A stretch of 64,000 nucleotides of DNA, taken from positions 7,378,001 through 7,442,000 of the forward strand of contig NC_059507.1 of assembly GCF_914767665.1 (NCBI RefSeq), read 5' to 3'. The notes under the pieces are model-generated. The model had not been told where the DNA came from, did not search any database, and saw only the letters and a program-made list of their open reading frames with translations. Both the position numbers and the translations under genes were made by a program. The DNA is from Harmonia axyridis. Its lineage: Eukaryota > Arthropoda > Insecta > Coleoptera > Coccinellidae. Of this stretch, positions 1 to 10,808 are shown piece after piece (the first letter of the stretch is position 1; each line of letters begins with the position of its first letter).

Positions 1-825
1 CTCCTGAGTTCACGTCCATTCTTCCTTCATTTCGTTTCTTTTTTCTATCGAAACCATATAAATATTTGTGGATCCATCTGGACCACTTTAGTTATCATAG
101 TACCTACTAGATAAATCGTGAGACTTATTTCTCAACAATTGCGGTCATTATACCTTAGACAGAACAAGGAAAAGCCGACAGCTACTCATCTTGATACTGA
201 ATACATTAATAACAATTTCCCATGTGGTCATCTTCCTGTCGGAAGCAATATTAACCAAAATATATAATTTTATGAATACGGGCTAAATATTCATAAGACT
301 TTTACTTCAGAATTGATAGCTTGGGAAGTTTTGATGCTAACGCTTTCATTAACACGTAAAAGGTCAAGAAATAAATGAATCAGAATGGTCGATGACATTG
401 TAGAATTCAGAAAGGAGAGATACTATCTAACATAAATCGAATTATTTATTGCTACGATTTACTTTCACTGGTCAGTCTCATTAAATGGAGAAATGGCAGT
501 TTGCAACAGCTTTATCATGTTCTTGAAGAGCAGGCATGAATTTTTTTTCAGTTTCTTCGTCATTTCGAATTCCATTCATAATAACTTCCGGCAAACTGAA
601 CATCGTTATAGAATGGACGATCGCATGGTTTTAGGAATGTCATCCATTTCTACCATCAGGTATTATTGTTTTCTTATAAAGATTAATATGTTTTATAGCG
701 AAATTACCGGATCCTGAAAATTATTAGAATTCTCTCGAGGCTATGGAAGTCAATAAGAAAACGAAGTATTCAACAATTGGTAATATAATTTTTTCGACTG
801 TTATTGTTTTCTTTGATTCGATTGC
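1..825. other. Intergenic, nothing recognised
   Basis: AT-rich sequence. The only reading frame of note (about 74 codons from 493) has no recognisable motif or splice context, and I treat it as chance. No structural RNA or inverted repeat was noticed. Confidence 0.5.
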
Positions 826-1460
826 ATGTTATACAATCAGGAAGTAAGAAGCTTTCAACATTCTTTTATTTTTAGTAATTATGAATATTTTAGTGGTCGC
901 AGTATCTATTACGATCGCAGTTCTTCGCGAAAGCTCTACGTTCAAATGGGAGTTCGTCAAGAATCCGTTATGGGTCCTCCATTTTTTTCAATTTATTTCA
1001 ATGACCTTCCAGAATATTTGGGAAAATAGGCTGCATTCTGTTCATGACTGATTCAACAATTAATGTATCATCAGATGATCCAGCTCATGTTTAGATATGC
1101 AAATGCAGATGAGAGCTTTGGAGAGAGCTTGGAACTTAGAGTCTAAGGCTCTAACGTATGATATTTCATTGTGGGCAATAGTGCGAAGGTACATGGAATT
1201 TGACGTTGACAGAGAAAGGCAATTAGGATATTAAATAATCTCAATTATAGATCTTGTTTTGATGGTTGTTAAAAAAAATAGGTTTATTGGCCCTACCTGG
1301 TATATTTATTATGGAAAGCCACTTTTATGCACACAAATAGAGCCGCGAGAAAACAGTTGAGATATTTAGTACATTCCTATAATACCAGAAAAAACAATAA
1401 CCCCTCTCATACTGTAGATTTCAATCCAAAAATATAGATTCCATAACTTCCCCATAATAA
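826..1460 (+). pseudogene. Degenerate non-LTR retrotransposon reverse transcriptase fragment
   Basis: Around 950-1020 the plus strand reads GVRQESVMGPPFFSIYFND, a decayed form of the LINE signature G-V-P-Q-G-S-x-L-G-P-L-L-F-x-I-Y-I-N-D-L. Just downstream, in another frame, ILFMTDSTI stands where the catalytic F/Y-A-D-D-T-T-I box should be, so the first catalytic Asp is lost. A frameshift and a stop lie between the two motifs. No start, endonuclease domain or 3' tail is visible. The spacing fits a jockey/CR1-like element, but the clade cannot be decided. The motifs are seen directly; the assignment rests on family knowledge. The right limit is approximate. Confidence 0.7.
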
Positions 1461-3159
1461 AAATAACCAAAATCCAAGTTTCTGGTCTCTGTCATCAGAG
1501 GATAGAGTTTTCTATTTCGATTTTTCTGACAGAGTTCACTATGATATAATATAACAAGAAGAAAAGAGAAGGGAAACATTAATCTCAGCTTCTAATAAAA
1601 TATTATATCACATGAATATTAAACAGACTAAAAGCATATCTTCATTGTTCAATTAATTCCACTAGGCTATTGTAAAGTTATCTATCTTTTCTCTATACCT
1701 AATTACGAAACTGTTCTATATACAACAGGACCTCATAGAAAATATACATGTTTTGCTATAAAATTTCTTGAATGAAGGTCAAATGAATCGCAATTCCAAA
1801 AGTAAATATATACAGTTCTGTATAATTTAACTCCAAAACTGACTCAGTCACCCTGCAAAGGGGCATGCCATAAAAACAGAGTATTTCGTTATAAGTTCTT
1901 TCAGCATTTATCACAATTTTGGAACAATTTTTTGTGAAAAAACGAGAAAATATCAACACAAATGCATACTTGAAAGGATCGATTTTTTCTGTATTCAAAT
2001 TTTCTATTTCGGAATAATTCAATCTTTGTAATTAAATTTTCTTTTTTATTCAATAAATGCTTCAACTTTTTTTCTAAACTCAACATCCTACCAGGATTCC
2101 GTTTTTCTCAAGTATATATTTTTCGCATCTTGGTATTTCTTCGACTCTCCTTGCAAAAAAATTCAGAAAGAATAAGTCATTTTCTCCAAAGATGTGATGT
2201 ATCTGTTATCAAGGAAATTTTATTTATTTTATTTATTTTATTTTCAATTTTCTTCTTGAATTTCCTATAATTGTGACGACGTGGTCAACATAAAATTTTC
2301 CATAAAGTTTAGAATTGTTTTATTGTTCCGGAATTATTAGACTCTTTTTTCAGCTATTCTGTTTGGATATTATCAAAATCTCGATTTGATCGAATCATTA
2401 ATATAACTTTTCCAATATTATCTTGAATTTTTTATATTTCCAATAATGTGAGCAGCCCAATAATTTGCAAATGGCTTGAAATTGTTATTCACTTATTCAA
2501 TATAAACACCCAAAATCTCAACTTTATCGGTTCTGTGGTCACGAAAATATTGAGGAATTTTTTCGATATTCTTCTTGAATTTAATATGGTTCTGGTTGAA
2601 GAATATCACGAAATTTTGCACGAAGCTTCAAGTGTTATTTTTGACTTTGTCACGAAATTATAGATTGATCAATTTGAAAAACGAGAGGTCAAAGAATCAA
2701 AATAATAATAATAATGAATAGTTTCAAATCACTCCAATTGTGATTCTACAATTGTGAAATTTTTTAAGGTTCAAGCAGTAAAATAAGAGCTGAAATAGTA
2801 CCCAAGAAGAAATTGAGTAGGTACCTATTGTTGACTGTAGTCTGCTTCAAATATCATGTTTCGAGAACAACTAAATTCTTCTTTTTTGCTCATTATGATA
2901 ATGATATAACGATTGAGAGAAAAAAGGCTTTTTTAGAACAGCTATAGAGGAGCAATGTCCTCGACTCAATTGATGATACTTTCAACTTCAAACGAGTTTC
3001 AAACCAGGACGTATTCGATTAAAACAACTTTTTAAATCATTTAAATTAATATACTTAAACAATAAGCAACAAGAGAAAGTCACAACAAATAACAAGAGAA
3101 GAAACAAGATAAATTAAAATGACAAGCATCTAAGATGAAAACAGTCTTCTGGTATATCC
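1461..3159. other. Intergenic, AT-rich; includes probable 3' flank of the cuticle gene
   Basis: No gene recognised. It holds short simple repeats: an ATTTT/ATTT run near 2218-2250 and an AATAATAAT run near 2701. Overlapping short frames on the minus strand at 1756-2086 have no motif. The last few hundred bases lie downstream of the cuticular protein stop and may be its 3' UTR; I could not find a clear AATAAA there. Confidence 0.5.
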
Positions 3160-4507
3160 TCAGTGATGATGGTGGGATTTGCTGTGATGGTAGATCACTT
3201 TGTAAACTGGCACCTTAACTGGAACTGGTTTAGGGATTGGGATCTGCACATGCTTCTCAACCTTAACAGGAACTGGCTTCTCTACGTGGAAGTGTACTTC
3301 CTTCTCTACCTTGTAAGGTACAGGTTTCTCGACTGGGATTGTGATGGTCTTGATGACAGGTACAGCAACGGGTTGAGGAACATGTACATGGACGGGGTAA
3401 GGCTGTGGAACAGGAACAGCAACAGGTTTGGGCACTGGGATTGGAACTGAGTGAGGAATTGGTACACTGACATGCTGATAGACTGGTACTGGAACTGGCT
3501 TGGTGATTTCCACCGTATGGTGAACATGATGTCCAGGATCGTGCTCTTCGTAACCACCACCGTAACCACCGCCGTAACCAGACTGTTGACTTTGATAGCT
3601 TCCTTCTTCTTGACCGCCACCGTAACTACCAGAAAAACCGGCATTTACTGTTGCTAGGACAGAAAGGACAGCTATGCATACCTGCAAAGAACCAAAAGGG
3701 TTAGCCGGCAATTCCTCTGATGGTTAATCTTCAATCAAACGGGCCTAGCTATACCATCAACAAATAAAGAAGTTGTGACGAGTTATAAAAATACGAATTA
3801 GGCATTCCATAAGTTACAAGACGTTTTTAGTAAAGCAAAAATGATTTGGAAGGTTTCAAAATGAAGTAACTGGAATAAGTATTGGACTAACTGATTGGGA
3901 AAAGGCTCCAAATACCTATTTCAAAAAGAAGATTTGGTATAATGATGAAGCTATAATTTACTTACGAAGTCCTGGTCCTAGTAGTACCAAGTTTGGAATA
4001 CATCGAAACCAGTTTTGTGTAATGATAAGTCACTGTTTTTGGAAGTGAAAAAATACTGTTCAAGATATGCAATGGCTTGATGAGTGATATTCAGACTCTG
4101 TTTCATCGACAACAAGGATCAAAAGGTGCTCAAGGTAAATAATTAGGCACGAATGAAGAAGTGATTGCCGAGGTTGAAGCCCTTTCGATTACAAAGACGA
4201 ATCTTTCTAAAGAAAAGGTATTGAAATATTAGAACAAAGTCGAATTTTCGAGGAAAAATGTGTTTTTGCTGATTAGGCTTCGGACTTATGGATTGAAGTG
4301 TTATCTTGAGGGATCTTTTGAGATGAGACTGTATACCGGAAGGGAGGATTCTCGCTGATATTTGTTGCAAATATACTTACGAATAATTTCATCGTGTATA
4401 GATTGATAGGCAAGATGCTCAGATGTTTCTGCGAACTGAACTGACTTCAGAATGGTCTCGGAGGGGTTTATATAATTGAAGACAATGAGAAAGACTTTCA
4501 CCTTCAT
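3160..4507 (-). CDS. Secreted low-complexity cuticular protein (Gly-rich head, Pro-Val-rich body, His tail)
   Basis: Two coding exons: 4502-4507 encodes only Met-Lys and ends at the donor GTGAAAGT; 3160-3681 follows the acceptor TTTGCAG. Spliced, they give 175 residues starting MKVCIAVLSVLATVNA, a clean signal peptide with cleavage expected before GFSG. The mature protein has a Gly/Tyr/Gln-rich segment (GGYGGGY, residues about 20-50) and then repeats of K-P-V-P-V and V-P-V-P-x-P through most of its length, ending in a His-rich tail (HHSKSHHHH). A signal peptide split after two codons is typical of insect cuticle genes. There is no Rebers-Riddiford chitin-binding consensus. A structural role in cuticle or another extracellular matrix is inferred from composition. 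An in-frame unspliced start at 3711 also exists but gives no signal peptide, so I prefer the spliced model. The 820-bp intron holds a mariner relic. Confidence 0.8.
4140..4275 (+). pseudogene. Mariner (irritans-type) transposase C-terminal relic in the cuticle-gene intron
   Basis: The plus strand reads NEEVIAEVEA and then a decayed tail. The following bases (CGAATTTTCGAGGAAAAATG) parallel the end and 3' UTR of the better irritans copy that ends at 46062. Only about 130 bp can be aligned by eye. It lies inside the cuticular protein intron, antisense to the gene. Confidence 0.5.
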
Positions 4508-4959
4508 CTCTACTCACATATCTTGGCCCGCGATAGGTGTGACCCCCGAAGCAGAGCGCAGGAAGTGCTTTTTACTAGAAAGGACAATCTGTAATCTGCA
4601 ATGCAACGGCAATTAGTTACGGATGTTGTTAGTTTTGATGAAAAAAAAAAATTCAGAATGGAGGATATGAATTAGAGTGCAATTGGGATGGAACAAGAAT
4701 GAGGAAATGGGGTTTTCTTGATGGGGTCATCCCTCATTTTGAACCTACAAATACTAAGAACTAGACAGGGTGGTCCACCCCAGACAAGGATCTCATTTTG
4801 GAGGGAGTAAAAATGGATATTTTGAAAATCATTTTTTGTGATGTGTTTAAGGTTGTTGGAAGCACAATTTAACGCAAACGCTTTGTTTTCGAGATGCAGG
4901 ATGCAGGGTGTTTCTTGTAGTCCTACTTTTTTGTGGAATTTTACTTACTAGTTTGTCTG
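4508..4959. other. Upstream flank of the cuticle gene
   Basis: This is 5' of the cuticular protein start on the minus strand and should hold its promoter. I see no convincing TATA box. Nothing else is recognised. Confidence 0.35.
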
Positions 4960-5105
4960 ATCTCTATCAATCTTCGCTACAGATTTGGTAAGTAAGTAAC
5001 AAAATTCATAATCAATGTATTCATCACAGCTTATTAACTGATTTTTTGTAATAATTTCAGTTTTCCTAAGGATTAATTACAAGAGATTTTTTTTAGAACT
5101 ATTTA
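4960..5105 (+). repeat. Dispersed repeat, first copy (second copy at about 60588-60722)
   Basis: By eye this aligns with 60588-60722: both carry TTATTAACTG or TTACTAACTGG followed by TTTTTGTAATAATTT or TTTTTATAATAATTT and TTTTCCTAAGGATTA or TTTTCCTGAGGATTA. Each copy lies a few hundred bases upstream of a Mos1-like mariner. No coding potential; the family is unidentified. Confidence 0.6.
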
Positions 5106-5454
5106 GAGGGGCACTATACAGGGATATCGAAAACCATAAGAGATAGAGGATGGCTTAAATCACAAAAAAGTTGCGTTATTTAGGGATTAGTGTGTTGGTG
5201 TTAACAGATCCAAAATATCTCCAATGGTTCCCAAGATATCTCTAAAAACAGAAAATCGAGATATTCTTTTTTTCTGCATAACTCATTTGTTTCTTCACGA
5301 AATTCGGTTTGTAGTCATTATCCAATATAGAGATTCTAATGGTGTAGTAAGATTTTTTTTTGTTTTTCATTGTTTCAGAGACAGGATAGTTATTTTTTTT
5401 CTTATGGACACCATATGTCTTTTCCTTATGAGGTGATAAAGAAAAAAATTACGA

Positions 5455-6110
5455 ATTCAACAATTGGGTGCCGTACGAGTTGAATCCAAGAGATGTTAAA
5501 CGGCGTTTGTTTGCTTGTGAACAGCTGCTTGCAAGGTAAAGACGGAAGGGAATTCTGCATCGCATTGTTACTGGAGACGAAGAATGGGTTCATTACAAAT
5601 CCCAAGCGCAGAAAATCATGGGGACATCCCGGTCATGCTATTCAACGTTATCGAACGCAATTAATGCGTTTGAGCCGAGGATTGAAGGGCAAACGGTCGC
5701 AATACAACGAGAGACATTGTGATTTTACAGCATGACAATGCTAGACCCCATGTTGCGAAAGTGGTCAAGACATACTTGGAAATGTTGAAATGGGAAGACC
5801 TACCACACCCGCCGTATTCTCCAGACGTTGCTCCCTTGGACTATCACTTGTATCGATCAATGGCACACGGCCTGGCTGACCAGCACTTCCGGTCTTATGA
5901 AGAAGTAAAAAATTGGATGGATTCGTGGATCGCTTCAAAGGATAACCAGTTTTTTCAACGCGGGATTTGTACACTGCCCGAAAGATGGGAGAAAGTAGTG
6001 ACCAGCGATGGACAATAATCATAAATGGAATCATAAATGTATAACCAGTTTTTTACAATAAAGCCTCGAATTTCGGAAGAAAAATGTTGAAAGCAAAGTT
6101 GTACGCCTAT
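5455..6110 (+). pseudogene. Mos1-like mariner transposase, N-terminally and internally deleted relic
   Basis: Homologous to the intact mariner at 60759-62044. It starts at the linker motif NWVPYEL, runs through a frameshifted segment to RRKSWGHPGHA, and then jumps to QLMRLSRGLKGKR, so about 35 residues around the middle of the catalytic domain are deleted. The second catalytic Asp (ILQHDNARPH) and the PHPPYSPDVAPLDYHL box follow, with Leu replacing Ser before the third Asp. The C-terminus ERWEKVVTSDGQ and a stop are followed by TTTTACAATAAAG, the same 3' UTR motif as the intact copy. The helix-turn-helix half is missing. It is not functional. Confidence 0.85.
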
Positions 6111-6144
6111 TTACTTTCTACAGCAAATGCATTGAAAAGCAAGA

Positions 6145-6245
6145 GGAGCGTTGAAGTACATTCATCACTCTTGGAGGTGACTATGTTGACGTACTGATCG
6201 AATTTTTAAGAAAAAATGTGTTATTTTTGGTTAGGAACGAGAATT
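6145..6245 (+). pseudogene. Possible second mariner C-terminal relic
   Basis: One frame reads LGGDYVDVLIEFLRKNVLF, similar in order to the G-D-Y-V-E tail and the 3' UTR-derived residues of mariner elements. The match is short and the flanks are unrecognisable. Confidence 0.3.
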
Positions 6246-8077
6246 ATTGAGTAAAATATTAGCTCTGAAATTTTCGAGAAAAACTCTATATAGAAAAGGG
6301 CGCACTAATTTTATTCAATTCTTGGATGAAAAACTATTCGATCTAAAAATATGATATGAATGAAAAAACACCACAGAGCACAATGACCTTGATATCTCGC
6401 GAGATTGTAATAATGAAAAGGAACCTAATGGATTATAAATTAGAAACGAATAGGTAACCGAGATAAATGAGTAAGTGTTGCCAGTCCAAACTGACGAGAA
6501 CATATTTGTTCCGCAGTTTTTTTGCAATAAGTTAGAATACTAGCAGTCTAAACTCTTAAATTGAAAAGTGGGAATGGATATTTTTCGTATTTTGGTTCTA
6601 CAACTTTTTTAACCAGAACGCCGAGTATTTATTGCTATTTCTCGTGCATAAGGAGATAGTTAAAATATTCATTGAAAAATTTGAAAAACTGAAAAAATTC
6701 TGAATTGATACCGTGAATGTTATTATCGATTTCATTTCATGTTTTTTCTATGACTTGCTTGAGTGAAAGTGATTAACATTAATATTGAGATTTATAAACA
6801 TTATTCAGGCGACTATTAGAGAAGTCGGATGTTTACATAAATTAATATATTTTCGAAGATTATAATCCAACAAGCTGGTAGGGATAGAAGATGACATTGT
6901 TCAAAAGGAGTGTTTCCCCATAAAAAGAAGTCTCGACAATAAGAAAGAAGACAGGTTCCCTAAGCAGCATTTTCGTTTATAATATCCCATTACAACATTT
7001 CATTGCAATACCATTGGGTTGAGAAAGGTCATTCACTTTGGGAGAAAATCTAAAATAAAAATAATTCTCTCCGTGCTTAATCATATTTTAGCGATCCCTC
7101 CATGAACACAGCGTTATTTCATTTCGTAATTTGTTTTGTAATTTTCATATTTTGAGCCGGGAATGGTCTCAAACGATAAGATTCGATTCATCAATGATGA
7201 ATGTATGCAAAAATTATATCCCTTCATCAGGCAATGAACAAGTTAACTCTCGAACGAAAAGGCCTAGTTCCTCTAGAGAATATTAACAATAAATCTCTTG
7301 CTGTTATTCAATAAAAGTGAAATATGTTTTTCTGAAATCTATAATTTTTGTTTATGCTTTATTGTATTATGTGCTGAAACGGCCGTTTTTTTTTTATTTA
7401 ATAATAATATCAAACACTAATCTGTAATAATATAACCAGGGTTTTCTTTTTCTTCTTTTCTGTTTTGTAGAACGGCCAGCCTTAACCTAAAATCGGTGGC
7501 TAACTCTGATAAAGGTTAGTCTTTGTCTGAGAAATAAACAATAAACATATGTTTATTACCCTATGGCGTATAATAATAAAATACTTTGAAATACAGTGGT
7601 GAAATATGGTGAATTTATTAAAATACAATTTGTATTTTTTCTGTACCTCAGTAATTTTTAAATGATCTTCAAAAATTCATTGATTTAATATGTATTGCAG
7701 AGCTATTATGGTCCAAGTTTTCTTCGACAATATTCATGAATTATTCCTCTTTCCTGCATATAATTTTTTCTGATATTATATCTTCCTTAACCATAAGTCA
7801 AATAAAATCAATGATTACAAAAATTCATTGAGAGCGAGATGAGAAACATTATTTTCTAGTTCAACTATCAACAAATCATTTCACAGGCTGAATGACCTTA
7901 GGTCAATGGTCATTTGTTTGTTTATGAGCAACAAAGATCTCTTACTACTACTACTACTCATTTCACACAACAGCAATATAGTGCTCAGCAATAACTTTAA
8001 ATCATATTTTTTGAAAGGTATTCCATGAAAAACCAAATCCAAATTTTGGGAATCAAAAATCTATTGATTCAAAATTA
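6246..8077. other. Intergenic, nothing coding; trinucleotide repeat
   Basis: AT-rich non-coding DNA. A CTACTACTACTACT repeat sits near 7945. The motif GGAATGGTCTCAAACGATAAG near 7161 recurs near 48995, so part of this stretch is a dispersed repeat. Confidence 0.45.
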
Positions 8078-8113
8078 TTTATTGGATACATTTCTTTCGT
8101 ACGTCTGCATGAA

Positions 8114-8740
8114 TCAAACCTCTGATTTTGCTTTATTCACCAAGAACCAATATATTCCAAACAAGAAACTTGGTGGACTCATAATATTTGTTCCTGAAAT
8201 ATATTTTCTTATTTCTGGAATTGTCATTTCAACAATTTCGATGAACTCATCATCAACACCACCACCTTGTTCCACTTTCATATCATCTTTCACTTCACAA
8301 TAATATAGGGTTTGAAGACTACTGCTTGTACCTACACCAGATGCATAAGAACTAACAAATTCAATTTGATCACAGGAAACTGAATATCCTGTTTCTTCAA
8401 GAATTTCTTCTTTTGCAATTTCTACAGTTGACAATTCCTTGTCGATGATACCTGCACAAAGCTCAAGACTCATACCCAAAGCAGATGTATATTTTGTTGT
8501 ATCTATTTGCCCTTTTCTTTCATTCAACGGTATTTGATTATAGTAAACGGCAGGTCTGAATTGCTTCACCAAAACTAAAACATTTCGAGAAATATTGTAG
8601 ATTATAATTGCAACACTGTCATGTACTTCAATCAAGTCCCAGTTCCTCTGCACTCCATTTTCGACAAACGACATCCTGAAAGGTTTCAAGTAGATGGATT
8701 CTTCGTAGGGCTTTATTTCGACTTTACTTATGTGCGACAT
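8114..8740 (-). CDS. NUDT14: UDP-sugar pyrophosphatase, NUDT14-like Nudix hydrolase
   Basis: A single-exon frame of 208 residues, close to the usual 200-220 of NUDT14. In other animals this family hydrolyses UDP-glucose and related NDP-sugars, and ADP-ribose, to a sugar phosphate and a nucleoside monophosphate in the cytosol. The Nudix box lies at residues 97-119 (ELCAGIIDKE, then EEILEETGY), including the family's E-L-C-A-G lead-in and its degenerate form, in which the first Glu of the canonical box is not kept. The metal-binding E-E-x-G pair is intact. The N-terminal strands (NWDLIEVHDSVAI, VLVLVKQFRPAVY) fit the family. The start is the first Met (MSHISKVEI), with no upstream in-frame extension. 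AATAAA on the minus strand at 8078-8083, just past the stop, is a likely polyadenylation signal. No signal peptide or membrane segment. Confidence 0.9.
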   Translation of the reverse strand: MSHISKVEIKPYEESIYLKPFRMSFVENGVQRNWDLIEVHDSVAIIIYNISRNVLVLVKQFRPAVYYNQIPLNERKGQIDTTKYTSALGMSLELCAGIIDKELSTVEIAKEEILEETGYSVSCDQIEFVSSYASGVGTSSSLQTLYYCEVKDDMKVEQGGGVDDEFIEIVEMTIPEIRKYISGTNIMSPPSFLFGIYWFLVNKAKSEV

Positions 8741-9653
8741 GACGTTTCGTGATTGAAATTAGATTATCTCAAAACTGTAAACCTTACTTGTACTACGATT
8801 ATTTTAACTTGTTGGTAAAGTGAATGTAGATAATACGCCTAGAGAAATAACCTAAGTCATTTAAGAGCAAAGCAAATTAGCAAAGTCTCAATATTATCAG
8901 TATATACAAATAAATAACAGATAAAGGTACAGTTTCGTACTACGTACAACTTTCGGATAGAGAAATTGTTAAATATGCGCTAAAATGCCTAAAATGTGCA
9001 AGTTCCGCAATCGCATGAATATTTACGTTTTTAACAGATAGTCTATGGTTTCAACTTACTCTTCTTTTGCCCTCTAAGTAAAAATATTAAATAGGGCTAT
9101 TTTCCCTATAAGAATAAATAAATTTTCATTATTATTTGCAGAACTATGCCAAAAAAACAGAAGTATATTTATATTAATCCGAGATTCAAGTAGCTCCATC
9201 TGTAAACAAAACACTTGTAAATGGGTATAATCAACTAAACTCCACATACATTCTTTACAATATCGAGGAAAAGTGGTTAATAACAAAAAAAAGCTTTTTA
9301 TTCTTTGGAATTAGTATTTTGAATATCCTCTAAATAGAAAAAATATACCAGAAGGTGAAATATTTTCCGTACTCTACAGGAATAATGAATTTCATTTTTA
9401 TTTTCAATTCAACTCTTTGGTTTTCCTCATTCTCCATACTCATTTCAACTATAGTCTATAATGATGAACGAAAGAAGTGAATTTCAACATCAAGGGGGTT
9501 GTCAAAAATTCGTTTTGATTTCTCTTTTTTCTTCAGGGAGAGGGTTCAGTCATACTCGAAGGGGTAATACACCATTTCATTTTTATGAAAATATAATAAC
9601 TCAATTGGGATAATGTCAAATAAAAACTCACAAAAGCGAAGTATATATACCAA
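8741..9653. other. Intergenic between NUDT14 and Smaug
   Basis: No gene or clear repeat seen. A short minus-strand frame at 9074-9286 has no motif. The right end borders the possible distal polyadenylation site of Smaug. Confidence 0.45.
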
Positions 9654-10808
9654 TTTATTCATATATCAGTCTTTTAACATCAGTTTTCGTCAAAGGACGA
9701 AATATTATCACACAGAGACGATCAAAAAACATCCACAAGTACACAACATAATTTCAAATTTAATTTTGTAGACTATGGGAGCTAAAATGTTATCGTCTTA
9801 AAACAACTACTACAAAAGGAATTTTTAATACGGGTGACATTTATAAAAATCCAGTCTGAAAATTAAAGCAAACAGTACAGATATTAAATGCTATAAATAA
9901 ATTTCAAGATATAATATAAAATCTATACTTATGTTAAAATGTGTCACAGAAAATAAAGTAAAATATCTGCCAGCAGTTATTTTGAATTTAAGTAAATAAG
10001 TGAACGTCCAGTATGAGACTTAAAGTCTTCATATTTGTTTAGGTTGAGATACATGAAATAATTCATGGGGAAATTCATTAATTAAATGAATTTTTTTTAG
10101 CATTTTACTTTGTTTGAACATTTGAATTGAATTATAACTCACAAAATAAAAATTATTGTAAAAATGAAATCATTCACATGATTAATTCAAATTTATCAAG
10201 AAAGGATAAAATTTGTTTATTAACATTCGATGTCTTAAGTGAATATAAAAATATAAATTTACTCTAATCAGTTTGAGTTCTAGAATATCTCATTTACAAC
10301 AAATTTCTCAGTTAGAAAACGATCAATGCTATGCACTGTATCAAACTAATTGAAAAAACAGATTAAAACATTACACATTCAAGTTTCTCACTGGGCGTTA
10401 TTACAATAATTATCTAGGATATCATTCCAGACTCATCCTATAAGTCAGTACCATTGAATCACTTAAGCTGAAATCAGCCATTGTCACATGTATTTCTTGA
10501 ATAAAACAAAAAGAATTCGAGGAATCCCTGCTTGAAAAATCACTTTGTGCTGTGATAAAAGATAAAACCCAAGAGAACTTTTGTAACACCTTCAGATTGA
10601 GGATTTGACTGGAAATTCAATAGTTATAATATTCATTTCTATTCACCCCAAATATCTGAATGTGTAATGAAAGGGTGATAAGTAATCTTGAAAAGCAGCA
10701 CTTTCAAATGTGATTTTTCTGAAAGGATTCCGTTCTGTAATATTAATTTCTTTCATTCATTAAATGGAACCAATGTGAATAAGATATTTATATAATTCCT
10801 TCACATTT
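9654..10808 (-). other. Probable 3' UTR of Smaug
   Basis: AT-rich DNA downstream of the Smaug stop, without coding frames. Candidate AATAAA signals on the minus strand lie near 10216 and at 9654-9659. Which one is used cannot be told from sequence, so the UTR is about 0.6 or 1.15 kb. Confidence 0.4.

Noticed and set aside
3163..3657. Plus-strand frames opposite the cuticular protein
   Set aside because: They are mirrors of the repetitive codons of the minus-strand gene, with no signal peptide or motif of their own.
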